Below the pieces are notes generated by a model. The model saw nothing but the letters and a program-made list of their open reading frames with translations. It was not told the origin of the DNA and did no database searches. Shown here piece by piece: positions 20,111 to 31,300 of a stretch of 64,000 nt of DNA. A program made the translations under genes and the position numbers. This stretch comes from Aquila chrysaetos chrysaetos (lineage: Eukaryota; Chordata; Aves; Accipitriformes; Accipitridae), in assembly GCF_900496995.4 (NCBI RefSeq), contig NC_044029.1, forward strand, positions 17,645,977 through 17,709,976. The letters are read 5' to 3'. Each line of letters begins with the position of its first letter. Position 1 is the first letter of the stretch.

Positions 20111-23100
20111 TTGTCCGCAGGCTTTCTTCCAGAAGGAGCACGGTTCTCCTCCGTCGGCTTCTCTGGTCAGCGACAGCGTTTCATTCCCCTGGGTTTGGGG
20201 GGTTTTTTGGTGGCTGTTCTCCTTGGCTTGTGTTTCCTCTGTTGTGAGTGAAACGTTTGGGATTGCTTCAGGGATTGCCGGGCCACAGCAGGGGTGAAGA
20301 AGAGGGGTAAACGGCGTCCCAGAAGCCACGGAGGGAGGGGGCTGAGCCCTGGGCGGGAGCAGCTGTCGGTCGGAGAGCAGCAGGTTGCTGCTGGGGAGGT
20401 TTCACCAAGCGAGGAAGTGGGGGGTTTTGCCAGTTGACTCGTGTCCTTTTCATTTCTTCCTGGCACAAAAGCCCCGTGAATTGTTGCGAAAGTGCTAAGT
20501 GTTGTCTGCCGGTAGGAAAAGCAGCGATTTCTTTCCTAATTACCACAGCGGCTGGCCAGACGCGCGAGTGTAACAAAATCCAGGAATAGTGTTTTAAAAA
20601 CTATGTCCCAGAATGCAAAACCCCACACCGTTTCTCTTTAGTTCTTGGCGGAGACATGTGCCGTGACAGCCAACGTGAAAACCGGCTTTGATTTGGAGAA
20701 GGGGCGTTATGAAGCAGTATTCAAAGGGCTACACAAATTATTTCACGCAGGACTTGCGCGTGTTTCTGCGATGTCTGTGGTGGCCCTTCCTGGCATCTGC
20801 TAGGCTGTTACCAACCGTGAAGTCCAGGAGATCCACATTTTGACATCTGTCTCGGGAATGTAGGAGCCAGGGCATGAAATGCCCACCTGTGACTCTTCTT
20901 GACCTTGAGAGGAGGTAAGGTCTGGATGCCCACAATGTGATGCCATCCCTTCCCTTAATGAGCTGACAACCCGGATCGGAACACCCCTGGTACCTGTTGA
21001 GCTGTGGGTGTACGTTTCAGCGGGGGATCGTCGTGAGTTTGTGGTATTGCAGGGAGGTGCTTTTGAATCTGGCTACACCTGGAATATATTTTTGATTGTA
21101 TGTTCAAACAAGCAAACAAAACCTCATGGGGTGGCAGTGGAGTGATGAAACTGAACAGGTTCTCTCTCTTCTTGTTGAGGGTGGTTTTGTTTTTTTTTCT
21201 CCATATGATGGAATACAGAAAAATGGGCTCAAGCCCTGACCTGAGCTCTCAGCAGTGATACCAGTCTTCCCTCTGAACAGAACTGGCTCATTGATGTGCA
21301 GAAAATTGCAAATTAGTGGGACTGCAATTGAGAAACAGCAGTGACTTGTGCGGTAGAAAAGATGCTCCTTTTCTAGGTGGTGGAAAGCATATTCTGCTTT
21401 CCCTGACTCCCACACGGCCCCTTTGTTTCCAGCAGGCTTCCCACAGGCGCCTCTGCAAGCCTGTTCTTAGGTGCAACCGAAAGGTGAATTTTCTCTTTAT
21501 TATTCCCACACCTCAGAGGCAATTCTGCTTTCACTGAACTGAATGGAAATTTGTGAGTAAAGATGATGTTTAGATTTGTCTGCAGTGCCACAGTAGAGTT
21601 TGCGGGGCCCTGCCCATCTTCAATAAATGTCAGCTTTGTGTTGTGGTTTTCACTGGAGTGACAGCTACTGAATTGGAGAAGACCCATGGGAGAAAATAAA
21701 CTGATGACGGAAGTTTTGAACGATGGGCTTGGGAACTACAGATGTGCGTGTTTATGGAGGACATCTCTTTCAATCTCCTGAGAGGATTTTTTCCTCTCAT
21801 AACTTGAGTAGGATGGAAATCTTTTTGGTCTGGTGGATTTGATATTTTTAACGTCACTTTTTACTGTGTTGTGAAAAAAAATGCACGCGATCTTACCATT
21901 TACATCCCACAGTGTTACCCGCTGGTCAGAAATGTCTGAGGCTTTCACATCTCTTCCGTACCTCTGCTAACACTGTGCCAGTCTTGATCTGGTCGAATGA
22001 GAGCAGCTACTGCAAATAACGTTCTCGACTTCCCCATCTCCTCACTCTGGTTTTCCTCTGTTTCTCAGGCATATGCTTTCTCGAGACTGCACCTAGAGTC
22101 CTTCCTTATTCCTAAAGGCATCTGAAAGTTCTGTTCGGAGTCACTTGCTGTAAGATTATCTCCTGAAGTCATCGCAGAAATATCTAAGATTTTGTAGAAA
22201 TTCTTTTGAGGCTCAGGAAGGTATGATTCTTTTCTTGTGCTCAGTTTAACAGAAGTCTCTGTAGCCTTGGTCTCATCTTCTTTAATGCTACATTTGAGGA
22301 TTAGTGGTTCTCCCAAGCAGGGTGCCCTGCTGTTGAATTAGCCAGGCACAGCACAGAACCCTTGGTCTGGCCACGGCGAATACTTTTTTGGATAGGCTCA
22401 GACAAGCATGGTGAGTTTATGTTGTTTCAAGGATTTGCTGCAACATCTGTGCCTTTTTTGACCCAATACTGCAAGCCTTTTAAAGCCATACACTTTTTCC
22501 CCCCGCCTCCAATGAACCAGTCCGAGACTCTGTAGAGCACAGGATTATTGCACTATAATATAAGGTATTAATATAGCAGCAAAGCAGTCTTCCTTGCTGG
22601 AATACCTACCTAGCCTTCCTACCACGATAACAGTTTCATAATGTGTGTACTGGAATGAAAATGCTCATAAATGCAACATGAATATTTGCTAACTGCAGGT
22701 ATTTTTACAGTGCTGATCCCTCTAATATCGAGGCAGATGTAGCGATAGTCACCCGTGTACTTCTATGAATCTGTGCAATGTTTAGTTTCTAATGGACTGG
22801 CGAGTGATTTCTGATGATGATTCATGCCTTATCAGAAAGGGAAGAAGTGGATGTGGAAATGGCAGGAGAGACTGGGAGCTTAAGTTTCTAAATATGGTAG
22901 CATCTGACAGTTCATCCAGTCTCAGTGGAAACTGTTTGGGAACAGCGCTAAGCACTGGATCTCGGTGAGCGGTCAGAGTAGGGTGGGAGAAGGCACCGTG
23001 GCTTTATTCAGATCTTCCCTTCAGCTGACTTAAGTAAGAGTGGACGAAAACCCTCTTGTAAAGAAGCACCTTTGCACCTTCCTCCAGACTTTGAGGGGTT

Positions 23101-24002
23101 TTGCCTTTGTATTTATACTAATGTGCAGTCTTTAAAATATTTTCCCCTGGAAAAGTATATCGATCTATGTGTTTCTTACTTATCGAAGTGTGTTAACATT
23201 AACTATTAGATAAAGAAGCTCTGTTGTATCAGAACCACTAGACGAATATTGTCACAGAACTGTATGGAAGTGGTGGTATAATTTAACTATGATTGCTCAG
23301 ACAATCGTAGCAGGTTATTTTTATCAAAAGAATTGGTGCTGACTGGGAGTTGCTAACACTTATGGAAGCTCATTTTATGAAGCCTAAAAGCATGGGTAAA
23401 ACAAGTGTGTGAAGGGTGATGGTAGGATGGGATTCAATGTGAGCCTTACATGCCAGGTGAGGTTTCCTAAATCAGACAACCAAGTAGATGGCTTCCTTGT
23501 GAACTGGTATGCATCTGGGATTAATTTAGGGACTAATGCCATTGGGATTAACTTCGGGACTAATGCCATTGCACAGTTGTGGCCTGATTCTACATTTCCC
23601 TTAAAGACATTTTTAAATAGGAAGCTGAGGATTCAACTCAACTTGTACAAGTCCCTGTTTCCTCTGAGAAGTACTAAGTTTTTGCTGTAAAACTAAAAGA
23701 TGCCCAAGCTGAAAGAGCCTTAGCTTTCAAACAAAATCAGTGCTTTCCATGGGAAACATGCATAGACTCTTTAAAGATGTTTTTGTAGAGCCCTTCACAC
23801 ATCCTCCGCAAAACTACTCCTTTTTTTCCTAAACATCTCTATTGGCAGCGTAATTTCGTCAACTGCCAAAACACCGTTTTGAAATGCAATTGCTAAACGG
23901 CTGTGCAACCTAGGACAAGGCACCTTTAATTTACTTTCTGTCAAATTCCAACAAAGTGGGAAAAACTATTTCTTTTTCTCTGTTCACATTCTGAATGAGA
24001 AT
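20111..24002. other. No recognisable feature
   Basis: AT-richer unique sequence. Open frames are short, overlapping and without domains. A 23-bp imperfect tandem (GGGATTAATTTAGGGACTAA-like) occurs at about 23,518-23,570. Confidence 0.4.
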
Positions 24003-24236
24003 AGCATAGTTCAGCTGGAAGGGACCTACGAGTCCCTACTAGTCCTCCTGCCTGACCGCTTCATGGCCGACCAAAAGTTCAAGCATGGTATTAAGGGCAT
24101 TGTCCAAATGCCTCTTCAACACTGACAGGCACGGGGCATCCACCACCTCTCCAGGAAGCCTGTTTCAGGGTGTGACCACCCTCTTGGGAAAGAAATGTCT
24201 CCTCACGTCAAGTCCAAACCTCCCCTGACAGTGCAG
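24003..24236 (-). mobile_element. CR1 LINE 3' tail, minus orientation
   Basis: Begins AGCATAGTTCAGCTGGAAGG and includes GACAGGCACGGGGCATCCAC and CACCACCTCTCCAGGAAGCC, the reverse complement of a CR1 3' end. It is closely related to the copy at 28,088. Confidence 0.8.
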
Positions 24237-25372
24237 TAGCAAATGTCCCTTGGTGGATTGGTGAGGAACGGTGAGGAAACCATGCATGCTCTCTGCATCT
24301 CTGCAGAAGGAACCAAACCCCTGCCTTTCACCTCTGGCATCACCGCAACCAAAGGAATATCGGTGGCATAAATGCCCTTATTTACACAGTCTGAAGGGAC
24401 CAATCAATTTTGGCACCAACGCACAAAATGGCAAGGAGAGTACCTCTCTTAATCTCTCAGTACTCAAAATACTAAATCCTAAAGGAAAAGGAGACTTGCC
24501 AGGGTTTCAGATAAGATCTGAACATCTTCCCACAAACCGAGGTAGGCAAAGAACTCTCAGAAAGGTTCAAGTCACAGATGAGCTGTGGAAGTTTTACTCA
24601 TGCCTGAAGCGCGTTTTGTATCCCGTATAAACACGGCCAACGGGTGCGTTTAGCAGAGGAGCTGTGCAGCTTGCTTTCAGCGGGATAAGGGGATGTGATG
24701 GAGACAGCAGAAATGGGATATTTTGAGAGTTTGGAAGAGCTGTCCTTTGCCTGGCTGGGCTGTGGTCACGGATCCAAATATTCTAGGTCTGGATACGACC
24801 AACCTTTCCTTCCACCACACCAGTGTAAACTTCACTCAAATGTTTTTAAAAGCCTGTGTTATTCCGTTGGTGGTCTTTTGGCACCGTCCATCCCAGCCTA
24901 GGGGTCTCATTACACTTTGGCTTTCCTCCAGGCTGAAGCTACTGAAACCATCCTCTGTTATCCCCCTGGAAAAGGGTTTGTGTCCCTGCTCCTCCTGGCT
25001 GTGGGGCTGCATAGGCTTTAGCTCTGGCACAGAGAGGGGACGGCTAATAGAGGTGGTCTCAGGGCTGCAGGCTTGGTTTCTGCCACGGCCCGAGAGAAGA
25101 GGAACAGCACCAGGCTTGGCCGTGGGAGCTGAGTGGCAGAGCAGGCGTCAGGGACACCCAGCATCTGGGCCCAGGGCATGGCCACCAAGGGCAGGGAGAG
25201 ACTCCCGCCCCTCCTGGGCACAGGGACTGCCTCGAAGCCAGCACCACAAAGGCCTTCCTCCGAAGGATGCTGGGCCGAGGGGTGGTGGGCAGGGCTGCGC
25301 ACGGGGGCCCCCTCACCCCCGTGTCGCAGTGCCACCACCCGGCAACGCAGCAGTCACAATGCCCCGGGGCAG
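24237..25372. other. No recognisable gene; left part of a long GC-rich open frame
   Basis: A plus-strand frame open from 24,723 to 26,339 (about 538 codons) covers this and the repeat region. It has no domain, overlaps shorter minus-strand frames and changes composition along its length. I do not call it a gene. Confidence 0.35.
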
Positions 25373-25380
25373 TATAAAAG
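25373..25380 (+). promoter_or_regulatory. TATA-box-like motif in GC-rich context
   Basis: TATAAAAG preceded by CCCCGGGGCAG and followed by GGGCAGCC. The layout (GC-rich flanks and a purine-rich downstream region) is that of a core promoter, with a start expected near 25,405. No transcript is demonstrable. Confidence 0.35.
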
Positions 25381-25914
25381 GGGCAGCCTCCCCTGTCCCA
25401 CCGCCAGTCTGCCTGGCAGGCGGCCCAGACACATCCGAGACCAAGTCCGCGAGGAGCCGCTGGAATGAGTTGGAGGGGGCTGAGGGAGGACCACCGGAGG
25501 CTGCACCAGGCTGCTGGAGACGAGAAGAACCACCAAGCCCTGGAGGTGCCCCAGGCCATCGGGCTTTTTTGGATGGAGAGCTGTGGCAAGACCAAGGGAA
25601 TGCCTTCTTGAGGAGCACTGCAGAGCTCGCCGTCCTCACTCCCTGCGGAACCAGTGGCAGCAGCCGTAAGAAGTGGGATGCAGAGATGTTGCCGGGGTCC
25701 CAGTGCCGTGGAGCACCCGCTGGTGGCCCGAAGGCGCGGGAAGGATTCTTGCCCCCAAGGTCGATCAGGCCGCGGGCATTTGGCCACTCTCGGAAGCCCC
25801 GAGATGGCTCCAGGTTGAGGGAGAACAGGGCTCGGGCATCTTCTGGGAGGCGTGACCAGCCTGTGGGACCGGGAGGCAGGTCTTGCTCACGTGCTCAGGG
25901 AATAGCCGATCGCC

Positions 25915-26420
25915 AGCCCTGGGGTCAGGAAGGAATTTTCCCCCGGGGCAGATTGGCACTGGGCCCCGGGGGTTTTTTGCCTTCCTCTGCAGCACTGAGC
26001 AGGACCGCTTGTCAGGGCTCCGCCGGTCCGTTGGGGCTAGGGTACTGCCTGCTGCTCGTGCACCACGAAGATGGCCTCTCGTGCCCTGCAGCTGGGGGGA
26101 GGAAGGCTTTTTTTCCCCCACGGTGGGCTAGCAAGTGTCCCCGGGGGTTTTTTGCCTTCCTCTGCAGCACTGAGCACGGCCCCTCGCCAGGGCTCCTTTG
26201 GGCCGTTGTGGCTAGGTGCCCGCTGCTCGTGCTCCACGAAGGTGGCCCTCGTGCCCCGCATCCGGGGGGAGGAAGCTTTCTCACTCCCACGGCGGGCTCC
26301 AAGGGATGCTCCCGGGGGGTTGCTTCTTGTCCTCTGTAGCACTGAGCACAGCCCCTTGGCAGGGCTCCTCCGGGCCCTTTCGCCTAGCTCCCTGCCCGCT
26401 GCTCTTGCACCTCCCTCCAA
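25915..26420. repeat. GC-rich tandem repeat, about 170-bp unit, three copies
   Basis: Each unit has a CCGGGGG-TTTTTT block, GCCTTCCTCTGCAGCACTGA, an AGGGCTCC block and a GCTGCTCGTGC-ACCACGAAG block. The GCCTTCCTC anchor lies at 25,979 and 26,154 and its variant at 26,322, giving spacings of 175 and 168 bp. A single related unit occurs at about 10,000-10,145 (anchor at 10,063). Confidence 0.8.
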
Positions 26421-28087
26421 GGCACCGCTCGTGCCCTGGCTCTCTCGGGCTCTCTTGCCCAGTGCAAGTCTGGAGCGGGAGCGAGCTCTGCTCTTCTCTT
26501 AGCTCCATTTCCCCAGGGGTTCTGGCTTGGGCAAAACAGCCTGTGCTCTCGGAAGGGCTCCAGGCTTGCTGCCCCATCAGGAGCTGCCACTTTTCAGCTC
26601 TCCCTGCATGCAAATCAAGCGCAGGGCCGGCACGACAGCGCCTTTCATGCATCGTTGGCCAAGAAGCACAGCAGCAAAGCTTGTTCTGGAAGACAAACCG
26701 TATGCTTGTCATCGCTACGTGTCATACTTTTGAGAATACCACACACCTCTTCGTCTTTATGTTTGTCATCATTGTCTTCTTTTGTGTGTGATCAGTCCCA
26801 ATCCTTATTCTTTGCGTTGTTACTCTTCAGGAAGCAGGGACTGCTTGGCCTGTATTCCTCCTGCTACTCTCTGTAGCTCTGTGACTTGCCTTTGCCAGGC
26901 TGCAAAGGATGTTTTTTCAAGCTCAACTGAAGAATGCGTCAGCCTGCTCCTGGCTACACAGGCACATTGTGTTAATGCTTGTGAGCATCGGCTCTGAAGC
27001 AGACTCAGAAAAAAACCATAAAATAATATTAAAAAAAAATCCTGTTTCCACTTGTAACCTTTGTGTCACGTGTCCTTCAAAGTGTTTTTGGAGATGAAAA
27101 CCCCCTGGCGTTTCAGGCAAGTAACAGTCTTGTTATTTGACTCAGGGTGAGCGCAGGGAATAGAAATAGACTAGACTAGACTAGACCAGAATAGTTATGC
27201 TATGTTGTGCCCAGAGTTGTGCATGACAAGCTCTGACCTAGGTCTGAGGGCTCCCTCCAGGAGAGCAGCTCTCTGCAGTGCAGGTCCCAGGCCCACCCAG
27301 GAGACAAGTGCAGGGACAGGCACACCTGCAACATGGCTCAGGCAGGGACTGAAGGCCCCAGGCTGAGCTGGGACATGTCCCCTGGGCCCTTGTCAGGAGA
27401 TGGTGAGGGTGGGGGTCCCGGGGGAGGCTGATCCCAGCCATTGAGGCCTATAAGCACCCCCAGGACCCTGACAGAAGCAGACTTGCATGGCTCGTATGCT
27501 CTCTTTTAGAGAGTGATGGTTGGCCACCTTGGAGACAGTTTTGGGCCAGAGGGGCCTTCTTTCTGATGGAGTACTGTTGTTCTCAGGCTTGTGTGTTTGA
27601 GCATGTTTTTCCACAGGAAACAGGTCGGGTGTTTCTAAAAATGAGCCCAAAGAGCAAAAATAAAATCCAGGGGTAATGAACAGGTATTGCCCACCTCCAA
27701 AAGATTTGCAACCCTTTAGTTGAGGAGCATGTCCTGCTTCAGACTGAGGGCTTGATCTTGGAGCCTCACTAGTGTCAGAAACGTGGGGTCTTGCCGTCCT
27801 GTGGAAACCCAGCTGAACTGGATGAACACAGAAGACACCCAAAAACCGTACTTCACACTTGCTTTTTGCCAGTTTGTGCGGATGGTCCAATTATCTCGAG
27901 ACGATCCAGAGCTCTTGCCCCCACCAGAAGGCACATGCCTCCTTCCCACAATGTGACAGAGCCAGTGCCTAGTCTGGGACATGGTTACCCACTGAATGCC
28001 TTCTGCTAGTGCAGGGCTGGGAAGAAATGTCATCAGAGATTTCCTCAGCATGCACTGGTAGGGAAAGGAGGAGGTAGAAAGAAGAAC
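26421..28087. other. No recognisable feature
   Basis: Transition from GC-rich to AT-richer DNA. A short GACTA pentamer run sits near 27,170-27,187. Confidence 0.4.
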
Positions 28088-28335
28088 AGCATAGCATAGC
28101 ATAGTTCAGCTGGAAGGGACCTACAATGATCATCTAGTCTAACTGCGTGACCACTTCAGGGCTGGCCAAAAGTTCAAGCATGATATTAAGGGCATTGTCC
28201 GACTAAATGCCTCTTCGACACTGACAGGCATGGGGCATCAACCGCCTCTCCAGGAAGCCTGTTCCTGGGTTTGACCACCCTCTCGGTAAAGAAATGTTTC
28301 CTCATGTCAAGTCTGAGCCTCCCCTGATGCAGGTT
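28088..28335 (-). mobile_element. CR1 LINE 3' tail, minus orientation
   Basis: Starts with AGCAT repeats, then AGTTCAGCTGGAAGGGACCT, ATCATCTAGTCTAACTGCG and CGCCTCTCCAGGAAGCCTG. It is the reverse-complement CR1 3' end of the same subfamily as at 24,003. Confidence 0.8.
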
Positions 28336-31300
28336 TGAACCATTAATTAAATACCTCTACTGTGAGTCACTTGGAATTTGTCCTTTCATTTAGACGTCAT
28401 CCTATTATCTAGAGCTATGGAATAGATAGTGACTTGGCGGTGTGACAGGGGCGTACAGGCAGCTGTCTGTATTCTGTTACTTGATGTTCAGTGTTTGAAG
28501 TCAAGGCCTGAAGTTGGGAGCTTGGTTCAGTAAAGTGTATGCTTCTTCCTCAGGACTTGACCTGGTGTCCCTGAGGAAAACAGATTGTTTCTGCTGACTC
28601 GCAAAGGACTTGAAGTCAGGGCTGTTACACTTTTAGTGTCCACCTGCACAAGGGGGCTGGTTTCGGAGTGATAGGACTTGACGTATAACCACATTGTAAT
28701 TGGTGACTATATATAAGGGCTATCTCCGAGTGACAAGCCAGTATTTAAAAACTGCAAGAGCTGCTGAACTGAGCCAGACTAAAGCATGTGCAGTCCAGTG
28801 GCCTGTCTCAGGTGGTGGCCAGAAGTGCAGGGTTATCAGCTTATTTTTTAAAGCCTTGTGATGGGGGACGTGCCTCTTGGATTAGATAATCAAGGCCAGG
28901 GCCAGATGTGTCCCATTCTTCTGCTGGGAAGAGATAACTTTTCCAGGCTCAGAAAGAGTAGAGAGTGGAGAGAAAAGAAACATGGCGTCTCAGGGAAAGT
29001 ACCGAAGTAAGAATCTTCTGCAGATTTTCACTCAATTTTCCTTCATATTCCAGTCTGCCCTAGTGGGACTGGGGTATCTGGGCATCCTATGACAGCAATT
29101 GCTTATGGAGCAATATAGGAAATGGCACAAACTCTTGATTTTTGTTCTGCATCCCTGCCTCTAGATGGGGAGCATGGCCTCTCAGCTATGCAGGAATGTA
29201 CCTGGGTCTTTGTACAAGGGAAGTAGAACTAAAAAAGGGTAAGGGGTGCGGTGTGAGAGAGAGACAAACGTGCTTGGGCTCATCCAGTGGCAGCTGTACT
29301 TAAGTTCAGGGGAGCACGATGAGCAGTGGAGGAGTGGGTGAAGAAGCTCAAAGACAGAAGATTGCTGCTGAGCAAGGGTATGCCAGTCAGGAGAATGTCT
29401 TGCTACCACATCTGGTACCACTTCCCTGTGTCTGGTCACTATGCTGTTGTGCATATGATGCATTTACTAACGGAAGTGCGCTGGAAGTCACGGTAGCCCA
29501 CATGGGCAGAATCCTGTTCTAAAAATCCCCGTTCTCGTGGTTTATTATTTCCATCCATCTGTCTTAGATTCACTGCACAGAAATATGCAACCTGGACCAA
29601 GCTTTCCAGATGGATAGTTACCCTCAGGAGAAAGATGCAAGTGGGTTTGCTGTAACGGGCAATCTGTTAGAGCTACCAGAAATAAGAAATCTCAACTAAA
29701 TGTTGAAAATCAGCCCGGACATTTCCAGGTTAAAAAAAAAAAAAAAAAAAAAAAAAGTCATATTCCAGAAGCCAGAAGTTAAGGTAACTTCATCATCTCC
29801 CAGTGGAGAAGTTTTATATACCTCTATAGTTCCTCTCCCATCATCTCCTGATTCACAACTTTTCTGATAGCCGTTTTCAGGCTCTTAGCAGGCAATTATG
29901 GGTCTATCACACGCTGTTGGTGGCTGGGTGTGCCAGAGGCCTATGGTGGTTTTGGTCCAGGCAGTTGCTGGTGTTTGCTCCTATTTTCCTTCATCTCCAC
30001 AATCCAACATCAGGGCCCCTCCAGTCTTTAGGTGCCAACAGGGCCAGAGTTTGCAAGTTCAGTGTTTGTATCTCTGCCTCTAAATGAAATGTGGCTGATG
30101 CTCAGTAGGGTATTGAATAGTTTTGCCTCTTTTCACACAGATATTTTGCACCTGTTTCTCTGTTACAATTCCCCTGGGTCCACCTTGCCCTTCTGAAAGT
30201 GTTTCTGTAGCTGTCAGTGAGACACAGAAGCTCTGAAATCTGTACATGGAATCAGAGCCCCTTCAGAGTGAGGCAGCAACCATCTTCAGTTGTCTGAGGG
30301 AACAAAGTGTTTTCTTTTCCACTGTAGAAGCAACTTTCCCATCACAGATGCAAATAACCTACAGTGTAAGGATCCTTTCATAAGGAAAAGGAATCGTCAG
30401 TTGTGTACGGTGTTCCTCTCCCAGCTAATGAAGAAGGACAGTGTTTGGTGTACAGTGTCATTGCCAGGCAAACAGCAGCACCAAAAAGCCATTCGGAGTT
30501 ATTCTGGGAAATGCTGGGTGGCGTATGCCTCTTGGTTATTACTTGTAAGTGAAGATTGCAGTTTCCTGCCTTCCACAAGTGTTTTGAAACATAGCTCTTG
30601 TTTTGAATGTGTTTTGTGATCTTCAGGGTATATCCAAGGACACATATTGTGCCTTTTCCATCTGTGTAATTGATTTATTACTCAATTGTAGTAACTCATT
30701 AGAATCTTAAGTCCAGAGAGACAGTCAAGTCATCCAATATTTTTTATCACCAAGAGGTTGCTGCATATTCTTGTAACTTTGTGACCCTACCGATTTGTTT
30801 TATAGGTGTGTTTATACCACCTGTACTGTTGATGTTTACAGCACAAGCATTTCAATTTCAGCCTATTAAGTTGCTGGTGTTTCCTGCGTGGTGACTGACT
30901 CTGGAGGGGCCTGAATAATCTCTGGCTTAGTAATGTGCACACTGGCTGCATGGTTCCTGTGCTGGCAATTTATGTAGTGCTGGATAAAAACTCTCAGAAG
31001 CAGAATTTGCCTCTTTATGAGGCATTATTCACTTGGTCTGAGACCTTTCTGATGTCCTTATTGGACTCAAAATCCCCCAAGAATAGGTTTTCTTATGAGG
31101 AACCTTAGCTCCTGAATGGGTCAGAAAGCCACCAGGAAAGCCTTCCTTGGGTACTATTGTGCTTCAGATCCCTGTGTGGGATTGACCTTGTGTAGGCATT
31201 TTGTAAATGACTGTGATGCAGAAAAAAGGAAGGTGCTGATAATTGCTGCTGAGGACACAAAGCCTTGCCAGTACAGGGGAGGAGCTGAGTATCTCACAGG

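Noticed and set aside
24723-26339. 538-codon plus-strand frame
   Set aside because: It changes from AT-rich to GC-rich sequence and runs through tandem repeats whose 175-bp spacing shifts phase. No domain or conserved start is visible.
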